From: UBA699 sp050261915
GTDB lineage: Bacteria; Bacillota; Clostridia; Clostridiales; Clostridiaceae
Reading direction: 5' to 3'
DNA: 64,000 bases
Assembly (NCBI GenBank): GCA_050261915.1
Contig: JBLNDT010000004.1
Coordinates: 7,663-71,662, forward strand
Under the pieces are notes generated by a model. The model searched no databases. It was not told the DNA's origin and saw nothing but the letters and a program-made list of their open reading frames with translations. Position 1 is the stretch's first letter; every line of letters starts with the position of its first letter. Of this stretch, positions 25,504 through 34,352 are shown one piece after another. Position numbers and translations under genes: made by a program.

Positions 25504-25597
25504 CCTTCATTCCTCCCAAACCATTCATTTGTATATACATCATTATATACCATGTTATATACTTCTGCAAATTTCAAATACTTATGAATACAAAAAA

Positions 25598-25620
25598 ACC
25601 AGTCCCAATTTTAGACTGGT
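25598..25620 (-). terminator. intrinsic terminator of the kinase operon
   Basis: The stem GACCAGTC/GACTGGTT on the minus strand is followed by a run of T residues and closes the three-gene operon ending at 25635. Confidence 0.75.
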
Positions 25621-25634
25621 CTTGTTTAATGCAG

Positions 25635-26978
25635 TTAATTTTCAGATTCCCTGGGGAAAAGCTGAATTGATCCATTTGCATATCTATTTAGTTCATCTGC
25701 AATGTTTTCAATGTTTAGATTTCCTCTAAATGTATTTGTTATTACATCACCTATTTTTGCATCTGCATTATCAATTTTTATATTTGTAGTATAATTCCAT
25801 CGAGCTTGTATATATCCTGGAAGTATCTTTACCCCCTCTACAAAACTGTTATTTTCAATTTTACTATACTGTTCCTTTAATCCCTTAATTTTTATATTGC
25901 TAAAATATTCATCAATCAGCTTTTTATCCTTTATCATAGGCAAGGAAGATACCTGGGTATTATCCTGTTTAGATATTTCCATTCGTTTTGAAAACCCGTC
26001 TCTTGAATATGCAGACATATATTTTGCAAATTCATAGGCTTCCTCTTCATACTTACAACTCTTAGAAATGAATAGAAAGTCAGGTACAATACATACACGG
26101 TTTCCAGGGAGCCCCGCAAAGCCAACCTTGAAAGGAAGCTTTGAATAATCACCGGCAGACCATGAGCCGTCAAATTTAAATGCAATGCTGCCTCCCTGCC
26201 ATGCCTCCCAGTCGTTATTCCCTTTAAGATTCTTTTTATCCTGTTCTTTTAGTGATGCATAAGTTTCTTTATTATTGTATATTAACTTGGCCATAGCTAC
26301 TCCGGCAATAAATTCTTTTGAATTCAAATTGAGTTTTCCACCATCCCAGGTAAACCAGCCGTATTTGCTGTTTACAACAGATGGGTACCAGTCTATTATA
26401 CTGCTTTCATCTGCAAGACCAATACTTCCACTATTAAGGTCTGTCATTTTTTCAACTTTATTTATAAATTCATTAACTGAAAAATTAGTGGATGGAACGC
26501 TCACATTCTTTGACTCAAACAGATCTTCATTGTAAAAATATCCATCTAGATACATATTTACAGGAATAGCGGCCACTTTACCTTTAACTTGTACTGCATC
26601 CTTAAGGGACTTTGGAATGTTGTTCCATTCATCATCCTTACTTGTAATATTTGTTATATCTGCACAAAAGTTATTGGCATCTGCCATTGGTATGTTTTGA
26701 TACATGAAAACATCTGGAAGATTATTGTTTTTCGCTGCTTCTCCCATTGAAACATCATAATTTGTTACAAAATTTTCATCAATCTCAACCTTTATATTTG
26801 GATGAGATGAATTAAAGGAATCCACCATTTGTCGCTCAATTCCATTATCTTGTTTTGTTCCAAGATTCCATGCGGCATATCTTATTATAACTTTATTTTG
26901 TGTATTACTGCAGCCAGGCAATGAAAACATCATTGAAAAAACTACTAATAAGTATATAAACCTTTTTACTATTTTCAA
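25635..26978 (-). CDS. extracellular solute-binding lipoprotein (family 1)
   Basis: ABC-type sugar-binding protein fold, 447 residues. It starts at a TTG after GGAGGGGAT (the TTG at 26993 overlaps that site), with a lipoprotein signal ending in SLPGC. The body shows ANNFCADITNI, AAIPVNMYLDGYFYNEDLF and AFKFDGSWSAGDYSKLPFKVGFAGLPG, as in SBP_bac_1. There is no permease or ATPase gene next to it. Instead it is the last gene of an operon with a Cache histidine kinase and a response regulator, so it may act as an external sensor subunit rather than in uptake; that role is inference. Confidence 0.85.
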   Translation of the reverse strand: MKIVKRFIYLLVVFSMMFSLPGCSNTQNKVIIRYAAWNLGTKQDNGIERQMVDSFNSSHPNIKVEIDENFVTNYDVSMGEAAKNNNLPDVFMYQNIPMADANNFCADITNITSKDDEWNNIPKSLKDAVQVKGKVAAIPVNMYLDGYFYNEDLFESKNVSVPSTNFSVNEFINKVEKMTDLNSGSIGLADESSIIDWYPSVVNSKYGWFTWDGGKLNLNSKEFIAGVAMAKLIYNNKETYASLKEQDKKNLKGNNDWEAWQGGSIAFKFDGSWSAGDYSKLPFKVGFAGLPGNRVCIVPDFLFISKSCKYEEEAYEFAKYMSAYSRDGFSKRMEISKQDNTQVSSLPMIKDKKLIDEYFSNIKIKGLKEQYSKIENNSFVEGVKILPGYIQARWNYTTNIKIDNADAKIGDVITNTFRGNLNIENIADELNRYANGSIQLFPRESEN

Positions 26979-26996
26979 TAATATCCCCTCCAAGTT

Positions 26997-28586
26997 TTAA
27001 TCAGGCAGCATAATTAATACATTATAAACATCCTCTACACTTTCAAGAAATGCCTTTACTACATCTGGCGCAAATTGTGATCCACTGTTTTCCTTAAAAT
27101 ATTCAATTACCTTGTCCCTGCACCAAGGTTCTTTGTAACAACGCTTTGAGGCCAAAGCCTCAAATACGTCTGCCACCGCCACAATTTCACATTCCTTTGG
27201 TATTTCCCCGCCCTTTTTACCCTCAGGGTAACCATTGCCATCATATCTTTCGTGATGATAAAGGGCAATATATGCTGCAGTTTTTAGCAATGGAAGTTTT
27301 GAATTTTTTAATATATTATAACCTGCAGTAGTATGCTTTTTGATATCGTTAAATTCTTCCTCTGTGAGTTTTCCTGGTTTTAGCAATATATTGTCCCCAA
27401 TTGCAATTTTACCTATATCATGCATAACACTAGCTTTTGATATATGCTCCACTTCCTCTTCGGTGTAAAACATTTTTTCTGCAAGTATCCTTGTAATCTC
27501 AGCTACTCTGCGGGAGTGGGCTCCAGTATAGTTGTTTCTGTTTTCCACGACTTCTGTAATCCTGTATATTATTTCATCCTGAGTCTCTTTTGCATTCATG
27601 CTCAGCATAAAGTTATCTATTGCAAGAGAAAAGTTGTTCAGAAATATTTTTATTATATCCAAATTCTCAGAGTTAAGCTTTGTCTCAAGAATTATATAAT
27701 TTTTGATCAGTTTGTCGCTGCTTTGCTTATAAATCCCAAGAAAGTCACCTTCCCTTATTACCAGTTCATCCTCCTTGCTTTTTTGAATCTGCTCAACAAT
27801 TTTCCTTATATTCTCATGACAATTTGTAAGATTTAGATTTTCCCCTACAAGATATTCAAATTTTCCTGTGGCTGCAAGTACTTTTGCAGAATCCAGAATT
27901 TGTACAAATGCCATACCGTCAAAACTTCTATCTTCATCCCTTACATATATCGAATCCACATCCACATCATATAAAGACATAACCTGAATAAGCATACCAT
28001 TTATAAATTCTGTGAAGGAGTGGTATTTAAACAAATCCTGAGAAGCATTAATAACCTTATTTAATCCCACCTTCTGCCTGTTTATGCTTTTTATATTTTT
28101 ATGAGCTCGAAGACAAACATACATGGTGCTAAATAGTTTTTGAACTGTAAGCTCAGTTTTTGTTTTATAATCATCTATTTCATATTCTACTATTATTTTA
28201 TCCTCAGGGGCTTTCCCTGGCTGTCCAGTTCTAAGGATTACACGTGTAATATTATTTTTCAAATTTTCTCTTAGATGTTTTACTACATTTAGACCAGAGT
28301 CATCTTCTTCCATTACCACATCCAGGAGTATAATGGCAATATCCTCATTATTATTGAGGAAATCAATTGTTTCTTTACCTGAATAAGTATCATAAAATTC
28401 AAGTTTGGCACCTTCAAGCTGAAAGCTTTTAAGTACCATCTTTGTCATCTTGTGAACCTCTTCTTCGTCATCTGCAATAAGAACTTTAAAATAATTGTTT
28501 GGAACCACTGCCAAATCACTTTTAGTATCTGAATCTAGAAAATCAATGTTTATTGAATCCTCATTTATTGAGTTTTTACCCGCCAT
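26997..28586 (-). CDS. response regulator with DUF3369 and HD-GYP domains
   Basis: Two-component response regulator of 529 residues predicted to hydrolyse c-di-GMP. The receiver domain (residues ~33-160) has the acidic pair in LIADDEEE, the phospho-acceptor in IAIILLDVVMEED, a Thr in ILRTGQPG and the Lys in DDYKTKTEL. A DUF3369-like region follows (~170-330), then HD-GYP (~345-520) with SVMHDIGKIAIGD and HHERYDGNGYP. It lies 12 bases after its partner kinase and 18 bases before a solute-binding protein gene. Confidence 0.92.
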   Translation of the reverse strand: MAGKNSINEDSINIDFLDSDTKSDLAVVPNNYFKVLIADDEEEVHKMTKMVLKSFQLEGAKLEFYDTYSGKETIDFLNNNEDIAIILLDVVMEEDDSGLNVVKHLRENLKNNITRVILRTGQPGKAPEDKIIVEYEIDDYKTKTELTVQKLFSTMYVCLRAHKNIKSINRQKVGLNKVINASQDLFKYHSFTEFINGMLIQVMSLYDVDVDSIYVRDEDRSFDGMAFVQILDSAKVLAATGKFEYLVGENLNLTNCHENIRKIVEQIQKSKEDELVIREGDFLGIYKQSSDKLIKNYIILETKLNSENLDIIKIFLNNFSLAIDNFMLSMNAKETQDEIIYRITEVVENRNNYTGAHSRRVAEITRILAEKMFYTEEEVEHISKASVMHDIGKIAIGDNILLKPGKLTEEEFNDIKKHTTAGYNILKNSKLPLLKTAAYIALYHHERYDGNGYPEGKKGGEIPKECEIVAVADVFEALASKRCYKEPWCRDKVIEYFKENSGSQFAPDVVKAFLESVEDVYNVLIMLPD

Positions 28587-28598
28587 TCTATCAGCCTC

Positions 28599-30497
28599 CT
28601 AAATTGGAATTTTAATAATAAATGTAGTTCCTTCCCCTAACTTGCTGGAAACGGAAATTGTTCCTTTTAGTTTATTTGTTACAAGATTATATACTATATT
28701 TAGCCCCAATCCGCTTCCACCTGAATTTTTCCTTGTTGTAAAGAAAGGTGTGAACACTTTTTTAAGGTTTTCATCGCTAATTCCACAGCCATTATCTGAA
28801 TACTTTAATACAAATTTGTTATTTTCTTTAAATGCACTTATATCAATTTGTCCATTTTCCATTTCAGAAAATCCGTGAATTATTGAATTCATAATGAAAT
28901 TTGTTAGTATTTGTGCAAATATACCTGGGTAGCTTTTTAATGTGAATTTTTCATCACAGGTCACATTAAAACTGTGATTATGCTTTTTATATTCATGTTT
29001 AAGACTAATTATTATACTGTTGATATACTCAGCTACATTGAACTCTTGAAGCGTCTCGTTAGTTTGATCCACAGCTATCCTTTTAAAGCTTTGTATTATC
29101 TCCGATGCCCTGTTTAAATTGTTTTGAAGAAGCCCAAGGCTTTCATCCATTCCCTCCATATAATCAACAAGATCTTTCTTTGAAAATCTCCCCTCAATAA
29201 GTGCTTTTCTGCTATCCTCGTTAATTTTCTGCATATATGAGGATGTGGTAACTCCAATTCCAAGTGGTGTATTTATTTCGTGTGCAACTCCAGCCACAAG
29301 GTTTCCAAGAGCCACAAGCTTTTCGTTTTCATCAAGCTTTTGCTGATGCTGCTTTAAGGAAGCTGTCATTTTGTTTATGTTTGATGCCAGTTCTCCTATT
29401 TCATTGTTTCTTGAAACATCAACCTTAATATCCAGGTTTCCATCATCAATTTTAGACATATCCTGCTGCAATTTTATAACAGGATTTAGGATGTTTATAT
29501 CAATTAATTTAAATGCGGCAAATATACTGCAAAGGAGCAGTATGATAAATATTACAGCAAGTAAAATAAGTGTACTTTTAGATGTCTGTTTTTGAAATAC
29601 AATTACTGACCAGGGTTCGGACTGCCCTGGGAGTTGAATTGGCTGATATGCTGCCATCACAATATTGCCGTCACTGTCTTTAAACTGAAATGATTCTGTT
29701 TTTTTATCCAATGCATTTGATATTATTTTTTTCACAGTATCAGAAACAGTTATGTTTTCAACCTTAGTTACTATCTGACCATTTGCATCAAGTACATAAT
29801 TGTTGTTCTTATCTAGCACTACAGTTTTCTTGGTATAATCAATATAGTTGATGTATTCCCCAGGTTTATAGTCCGTACTTGTTAAAACAGTACCTTTGCT
29901 ATCCATAACAATAAATGAAATATCCTTATCATTATCCCCATATTGATTTGCTACACTTTGAATTGTACCTAGTGTAAAATCAGCTCCAAAAACTCCTGAC
30001 ATTTTATTATTTTTATATAAGGGCAGGAATATGGAAGTAACTAATTCATTATTATTTACAGAAATGTAAGCCTCACTGACAAATGGTTTTTGATCTGATG
30101 ATATTTGTTTAAACCACCATCTGTCAGAACGGTTAACTAAATCACCACTAGAGCGAATAGTCTGCATACCAGTAATATCCTGTACGTAAAAAAGCCTGAA
30201 GTATGGCATGTCCTTTATTGCATTTTGAAGAATGCTGCTTCCCTGATTGTCTCCATTTATAATATTATCATCCTTGGACAAAATATAAGAAGCCTGGTAT
30301 ACTCCCTGCATAAATTCAGTTACATTAGTTGCTATAGACCTTGATAAAGCTTGAGTTGTATATTCAGTTTTTATATGGAGCTTTTCATAAATTAAAAGCA
30401 TATTTACATACTGAAGAATTAAGAATGGTACTGTTACCATAATTATTACTGCAATGATAATCCGGACTTTTATTGAATTAAAAAAAGTAATTTTCAT
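28599..30497 (-). CDS. dCache-HAMP sensor histidine kinase
   Basis: Membrane histidine kinase of 632 residues, the first gene of the operon. A transmembrane helix (IIIAVIIMVTVPFLILQYV) is followed by a large extracellular double Cache domain (~40-300), a second helix (LILLAVIFIILLLCSIFAAF) and HAMP. A dimerisation region holds the phospho-accepting His in LVAGVAHEINTPLG, and the ATPase domain has the N box TNFIMNSIIHGF, DNGCGI, and GGSGLGLNIVYNLV. The AHE-N-TPL type belongs to the group that often lacks a classical HisKA E-L-R-TP. It should phosphorylate the next gene product and so tune c-di-GMP breakdown. Confidence 0.92.
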   Translation of the reverse strand: MKITFFNSIKVRIIIAVIIMVTVPFLILQYVNMLLIYEKLHIKTEYTTQALSRSIATNVTEFMQGVYQASYILSKDDNIINGDNQGSSILQNAIKDMPYFRLFYVQDITGMQTIRSSGDLVNRSDRWWFKQISSDQKPFVSEAYISVNNNELVTSIFLPLYKNNKMSGVFGADFTLGTIQSVANQYGDNDKDISFIVMDSKGTVLTSTDYKPGEYINYIDYTKKTVVLDKNNNYVLDANGQIVTKVENITVSDTVKKIISNALDKKTESFQFKDSDGNIVMAAYQPIQLPGQSEPWSVIVFQKQTSKSTLILLAVIFIILLLCSIFAAFKLIDINILNPVIKLQQDMSKIDDGNLDIKVDVSRNNEIGELASNINKMTASLKQHQQKLDENEKLVALGNLVAGVAHEINTPLGIGVTTSSYMQKINEDSRKALIEGRFSKKDLVDYMEGMDESLGLLQNNLNRASEIIQSFKRIAVDQTNETLQEFNVAEYINSIIISLKHEYKKHNHSFNVTCDEKFTLKSYPGIFAQILTNFIMNSIIHGFSEMENGQIDISAFKENNKFVLKYSDNGCGISDENLKKVFTPFFTTRKNSGGSGLGLNIVYNLVTNKLKGTISVSSKLGEGTTFIIKIPI

Positions 30498-30603
30498 AAT
30501 ACCCCTTCTTTTTGTTAATTATTATTATATTCGATATAGATTCCCTTTTTCCTTTATTTCATAGCAAATATTCTGAAAATTAAAAACAGAAGTCTCCTTC
30601 TGT

Positions 30604-31455
30604 TTAAATATCAAATTCAATGTCTTTTTTCACATTAACTTCATATTCTTTTAGGGTTTCAATTAAATAAACCAAGGGTTTTATGGTTTCTTTCACAAGT
30701 TCCTCCCCTAATTCAACACTGCTGCCCTCAGGGTTTCCCTTAGGACCACTAAATCCCTTCCTCCATATATTAGTCATAACATCCCTGCACTCCCATGCAG
30801 GAAACGATATCCCTTTTGGAGTGTTGGGGAATAACGAACTTATAGCACCTTCATATTTTTCAGTATAATGCCCCTCCATTTTATCTTCCCGCACTTCCAT
30901 CCCAAAAGCCATGGCTATTGAGGTTTCAATAATACATCCATGTCCAAAATCATTTGGCATATTGTACCTTTCCAATACTTTTAAAGCATAATCATTGTTC
31001 ATTTCTGATATATGAGCCATGGCACAAAAAGCTCCTGTTCTCTTTATAAGTCTCCTCATAGCCTCATTTATGAAAGGGGGATTAGCATCATGTCCATTTA
31101 CATAAACAATCTTTTTAAAACCCATACGTATTAGGCTGAACCCTACATCATAGCAAAGGTTTATTAAAGTTTCTCCTCTAAGGGAAAATACTCCAGGGTA
31201 GTCTCTAAGACCAGGCAAATCGCTGTAACCGTAATTTATGGTTGGTGTAACCACTGGCTTTGAATTGTCAAAAGCTGCTTGTGCTGCCCTTATTGCTATT
31301 CCCTCAGCATTTCTTGAGTCAAGATCTATGCCTGCATGAAAGCCATGTTGTTCTATCTGTCCCACAGGAATTAATGCAATATCTGTTTCAGCAAGACGTT
31401 CTTGAATTTCAGGCCAGGTCATAAGACCCAGGCAAACATCCTTTTGTTGAACCAT
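30604..31455 (-). CDS. creatininase family protein
   Basis: Metal-dependent amidohydrolase of the creatininase fold, 283 residues. The N-terminal metal site is VGQIEQHGFHAGIDLD (Glu35, His37, Asp46), and a second set is YVNGHDANP and GHGCIIETS. Family members hydrolyse creatinine, formamidopyrimidines and mycofactocin-type substrates, so the reaction cannot be named. It begins 15 bases after the reductive-dehalogenase-like gene on the same strand with an AAAGGGG site and is probably co-transcribed with it. Confidence 0.87.
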   Translation of the reverse strand: MVQQKDVCLGLMTWPEIQERLAETDIALIPVGQIEQHGFHAGIDLDSRNAEGIAIRAAQAAFDNSKPVVTPTINYGYSDLPGLRDYPGVFSLRGETLINLCYDVGFSLIRMGFKKIVYVNGHDANPPFINEAMRRLIKRTGAFCAMAHISEMNNDYALKVLERYNMPNDFGHGCIIETSIAMAFGMEVREDKMEGHYTEKYEGAISSLFPNTPKGISFPAWECRDVMTNIWRKGFSGPKGNPEGSSVELGEELVKETIKPLVYLIETLKEYEVNVKKDIEFDI

Positions 31456-31469
31456 CAGTATACCCCTTT

Positions 31470-32533
31470 CTATTTATAAAGCCACTTTGGCTCTTCTCTT
31501 ATAATAGGCCTTATTCCGTACCGATTCTCAAAATCCATTAATATGTTCTTTCTTGTTTCAGCACAATCTTTTATTTTAGATATATCTTCATCTTGAATCC
31601 CATAACTAAATGGACAGTTTGCTATGCATATACCACAGTCCGTACCAAGACTTCTCCATCTTTTATAACATTCCTCTGCATTAATCTTCCACCTAAGAAT
31701 TCCGTCTTCTTCCTTTAACTCTCCCTTTGGCACTGCCTTTCCCGGACAGGTTTTAGCACACCTTCCACAGTCGAGACAAAATTCTTTAACACCGAATTCA
31801 TGGATTTTATCAGGTATTAAGGGCATGTCAGTAGTAACTACTCCCAACCTTATGCATGGACCATATTCCTTTGTTATTATTAATCCATTTCTTCCGAATT
31901 CGCCGAGTCCAGCATCCCTTGCCACAAGAGGGGCTACCACCAAGTAATTGCCATCCATATGATTTCTGGCATCATAACCAAGTTCCCTTATATAATAGGA
32001 AATCACCATACCTATAGTTGCTGCTTCCACATACCCCTTAACCACAGCTATGGATTCTGAAAGTTTCGGAGCCCTCATTATCATTTCAATGTCCATAGGA
32101 ACAGCAAATGCTATTCCATATTTATGCTTGTTTTTAATTTCATCCCCATAATTTTCTTCATGCCTTCCCCGGTGGGAGTAATAGTGGTAATCCTTCATTT
32201 CTGCTATACCCACTACCTTTGCATTATAAAACATTGCCATATTCTTTAGTCTTTCAGTCATTACATAAGAATCTATCTCGATTTTGTTTTCAGAAGGCTC
32301 ACCCTCACTATATTTGCGAATATCGCCCAAAAATCTAAAGGCAGAATCCACTATTGGTGAATTTACCTTATTGAACATAACAGTTCCTTCCCCATCCATG
32401 GAAGGCATACTTCTTAGTTCGTCATCTACTTTCTTAAGTTCCTGGTTTCTACTGTAATAATCTTTATAAATTTCTGTTCCTTCCTTATAATTCATTCTGC
32501 AAACATGGTATCTCTTTCATCAAATATCTTCAT
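31470..32533 (-). pseudogene. reductive-dehalogenase/QueG-like [4Fe-4S] protein with N-terminal frameshift
   Basis: About 354 residues across two frames. The long frame (from 32495) contains the cobalamin-domain-like DAGLGEFGRNGLIITKEYGP and two ferredoxin motifs, CLDCGRCAKTCPGKAV and CYKRWRSLGTDCGICIANCP, the latter typical of RdhA-like proteins. It lacks a ribosome binding site. A GGAGGG site instead precedes an ATG at 32533 giving MKIFDERDTMFAE and a stop. Family members usually begin xDERDTMFxRM, so one missing A near 32497-32500 explains both observations. There is no TAT signal, so it would be cytoplasmic. The lesion may be real or an assembly error; a downstream start could still give most of the protein. 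Confidence 0.75.
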
Positions 32534-32556
32534 AGTCCCTCCTAATTTGATGGTAT

Positions 32557-32919
32557 TTACCTCATATTCTCTTCAGCTCTGAATTTTACAATCTGCCTAA
32601 TCAGTTCATAAGGCAAGGGCTCCTTTATTGGAAACTGAACTGCTCCTTTTGACCATTTATATTTTGAAAATTGGTCCTTAAATGATTCTATACCGCTGGC
32701 AGTTGGATAAAAACCTATGTGATTCTTGAAGGCTGCAAAATAAACCAGAATTTTCCCATTTAATACAAAGGCAGGCATCCGATAGCTTATTTTCTCCACC
32801 GCACCAGGTGCTGCCTGTTTTATTTCCATTCTTACTGTTTCAAGTATTTCCTGGATCTCCTTTGGAAATTGTGCTATATACTTATCAATGGTTTCAATTT
32901 CAACTTTCCCTTTATCCAT
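32557..32919 (-). CDS. DUF1801 (YdhG-like) protein
   Basis: Small alpha/beta protein of 120 residues of the DUF1801/YdhG family, known from a frataxin-like iron chaperone (B. subtilis Fra) in some members. Typical stretches are IDKYIAQFPKEIQEILETVR, EKISYRMPAFVLNGKILVYFAAFKNHIGFYP and the C-terminal YELIRQIVKFR. I use the second ATG (32919): the first (32925) directly abuts the GGAGG site. Gene order suggests the same transcript as the downstream RdhA-like gene. Confidence 0.85.
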   Translation of the reverse strand: MDKGKVEIETIDKYIAQFPKEIQEILETVRMEIKQAAPGAVEKISYRMPAFVLNGKILVYFAAFKNHIGFYPTASGIESFKDQFSKYKWSKGAVQFPIKEPLPYELIRQIVKFRAEENMR

Positions 32920-32929
32920 AACCATCCTC

Positions 32930-33952
32930 CTATTTACCTATTTTCTTTAAATATAATATTGCTATAAACCCTAGTATACTAGGCAGCCAAAAGGATAAAA
33001 ACCTATATCCCAGCACTGCAACAACGCTAATGTGGTTCGGTACTCCAAGACTTGTATATATTGCCACCATACCTGCCTCAATTACCCCTGAACCCCCTGG
33101 AATAAAAAAAGTGCTTCTTCCAAATAAAAATGCCAGTCCATATCCAGCAACCAAAACACTAAGCTTAATTTGAAATCCAGCCGCAAGAAAAAAAATGTAT
33201 ATGGTAAGCATATCAAATATTATGTTAAATGCGGGGCCAGTACCATACCTGATCCAGCCTCCATTATCAAGTATTTTTATACCATTATAAAAATTAGCTA
33301 AACCATTTTTTATGCTTGTAAAATCATATCTGCGGTTTCTTAATTTCAATAGTTTTTTTTCAATATAAGCTAATAATTCTTCAAGCTTTTCTCTGTGTAA
33401 AAAAATATAAATTATAAATAAAAGACCTGTTGCAAGAACTATTAGAATGATACTATAGAAAATTCCCTGATTTAAGGTTAGGTTGTGGTTAAATAATAAA
33501 ACTATCATCCCAATTATAGAAACAGTAATTAATGCTGCAGAATTATATAAAAATGGCAGTATTCCTGATAGTACCCCCTCTGACGGATTCTCATTTTCAC
33601 TCCATACCCAGTAATATGTTGCTGCCATAGAGCTTGCCATTCCGCCAGCCAAGGAAACACTTTCTCCAGCAATGTATATAAGTGTCCCTTTGAAAACTCC
33701 GTATATTTTTTGTTTTCCATATGCAATCATTTGAATTAGATAACCACTGCTAAGATAGCTTAAGGTTTGGGCAAGAACTGCAAACCAAACTAAAGAAAAG
33801 GACATGGTCCTTAAGACACTTAAAGTGTTTTCAATGGTAGAAATTCTAACTAGCAGCACTGCAGCAACTATTCCTATTAATATTAAAGAAATAATGTTGC
33901 GTATGTATTTAAACTTAGGAAATAATTTATGACTTTCACTTTTGTTATCCAC
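32930..33952 (-). CDS. lysylphosphatidylglycerol synthase-type (UPF0104) membrane protein
   Basis: Integral membrane protein of 340 residues with about eight helices, of the LPG_synthase_TM/UPF0104 family. Characteristic stretches are YIAGESVSLAGGMASSMAATYYW and FFIPGGSGVIEAGMVAIY near the C-terminus. It lacks the C-terminal catalytic domain of MprF, so it resembles stand-alone flippase-like members. The start is the GTG at 33952 after TTAGGAGGTGA; the ATG at 33976 is upstream of that site. It lies 36 bases after a SHOCT-domain gene on the same strand. Confidence 0.82.
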   Translation of the reverse strand: MDNKSESHKLFPKFKYIRNIISLILIGIVAAVLLVRISTIENTLSVLRTMSFSLVWFAVLAQTLSYLSSGYLIQMIAYGKQKIYGVFKGTLIYIAGESVSLAGGMASSMAATYYWVWSENENPSEGVLSGILPFLYNSAALITVSIIGMIVLLFNHNLTLNQGIFYSIILIVLATGLLFIIYIFLHREKLEELLAYIEKKLLKLRNRRYDFTSIKNGLANFYNGIKILDNGGWIRYGTGPAFNIIFDMLTIYIFFLAAGFQIKLSVLVAGYGLAFLFGRSTFFIPGGSGVIEAGMVAIYTSLGVPNHISVVAVLGYRFLSFWLPSILGFIAILYLKKIGK

Positions 33953-33988
33953 AGTATCACCTCCTAATGCAATCATATTACTATTTTA

Positions 33989-34252
33989 TTAATTTTCTTC
34001 AAGATCAGATTTTATCCTTTTAAATTCTTCTCCGTTTATTTCTCCCCGAGCATACCTTTCCCTTAGTATCTCCATGGCAGTATCTCCCTTTTTCATAAAA
34101 AGTACTGAACCCAATATGTATTTTTTTATAAATCTCACTCCTATTATTAGAGCTACAGTCCAGAATACCAGATAAAGCAACATTGAAATCAACCCTATCC
34201 AGTAATTGCCTTGTGATAAGAACTCACTGTTTGCCCCATAAAATGGATGCAT
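33989..34252 (-). CDS. membrane protein with SHOCT domain
   Basis: An 87-residue protein with one membrane helix (LISMLLYLVFWTVALIIGV) and a C-terminal SHOCT motif (AMEILRERYARGEINGEEFKRIKSDL), a short oligomerisation element. The start is the ATG at 34252 after AAAGGGGGT; the upstream TTG frame (34303) crosses a dispersed repeat copy. It probably forms a two-gene unit with the UPF0104 protein. Confidence 0.8.
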   Translation of the reverse strand: MHPFYGANSEFLSQGNYWIGLISMLLYLVFWTVALIIGVRFIKKYILGSVLFMKKGDTAMEILRERYARGEINGEEFKRIKSDLEEN

Positions 34253-34289
34253 ACCAGTACCCCCTTTTATAGATATAACCGGCCTTAAG

Positions 34290-34303
34290 GGTCGGTTAAT
34301 CAA
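34290..34303 (+). repeat. dispersed short repeat, diverged copy (GGGTCGGTTAATCA)
   Basis: Plus-strand sequence matching GGGACGGTTAAGCA at 12 of 14 positions. It is part of an imperfect palindrome (34278-34298) upstream of the SHOCT gene. Confidence 0.35.
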
Positions 34304-34352
34304 ATATTTTTAATAATTATATCATGCATAAATTTTATTTGGAACAGGAATA

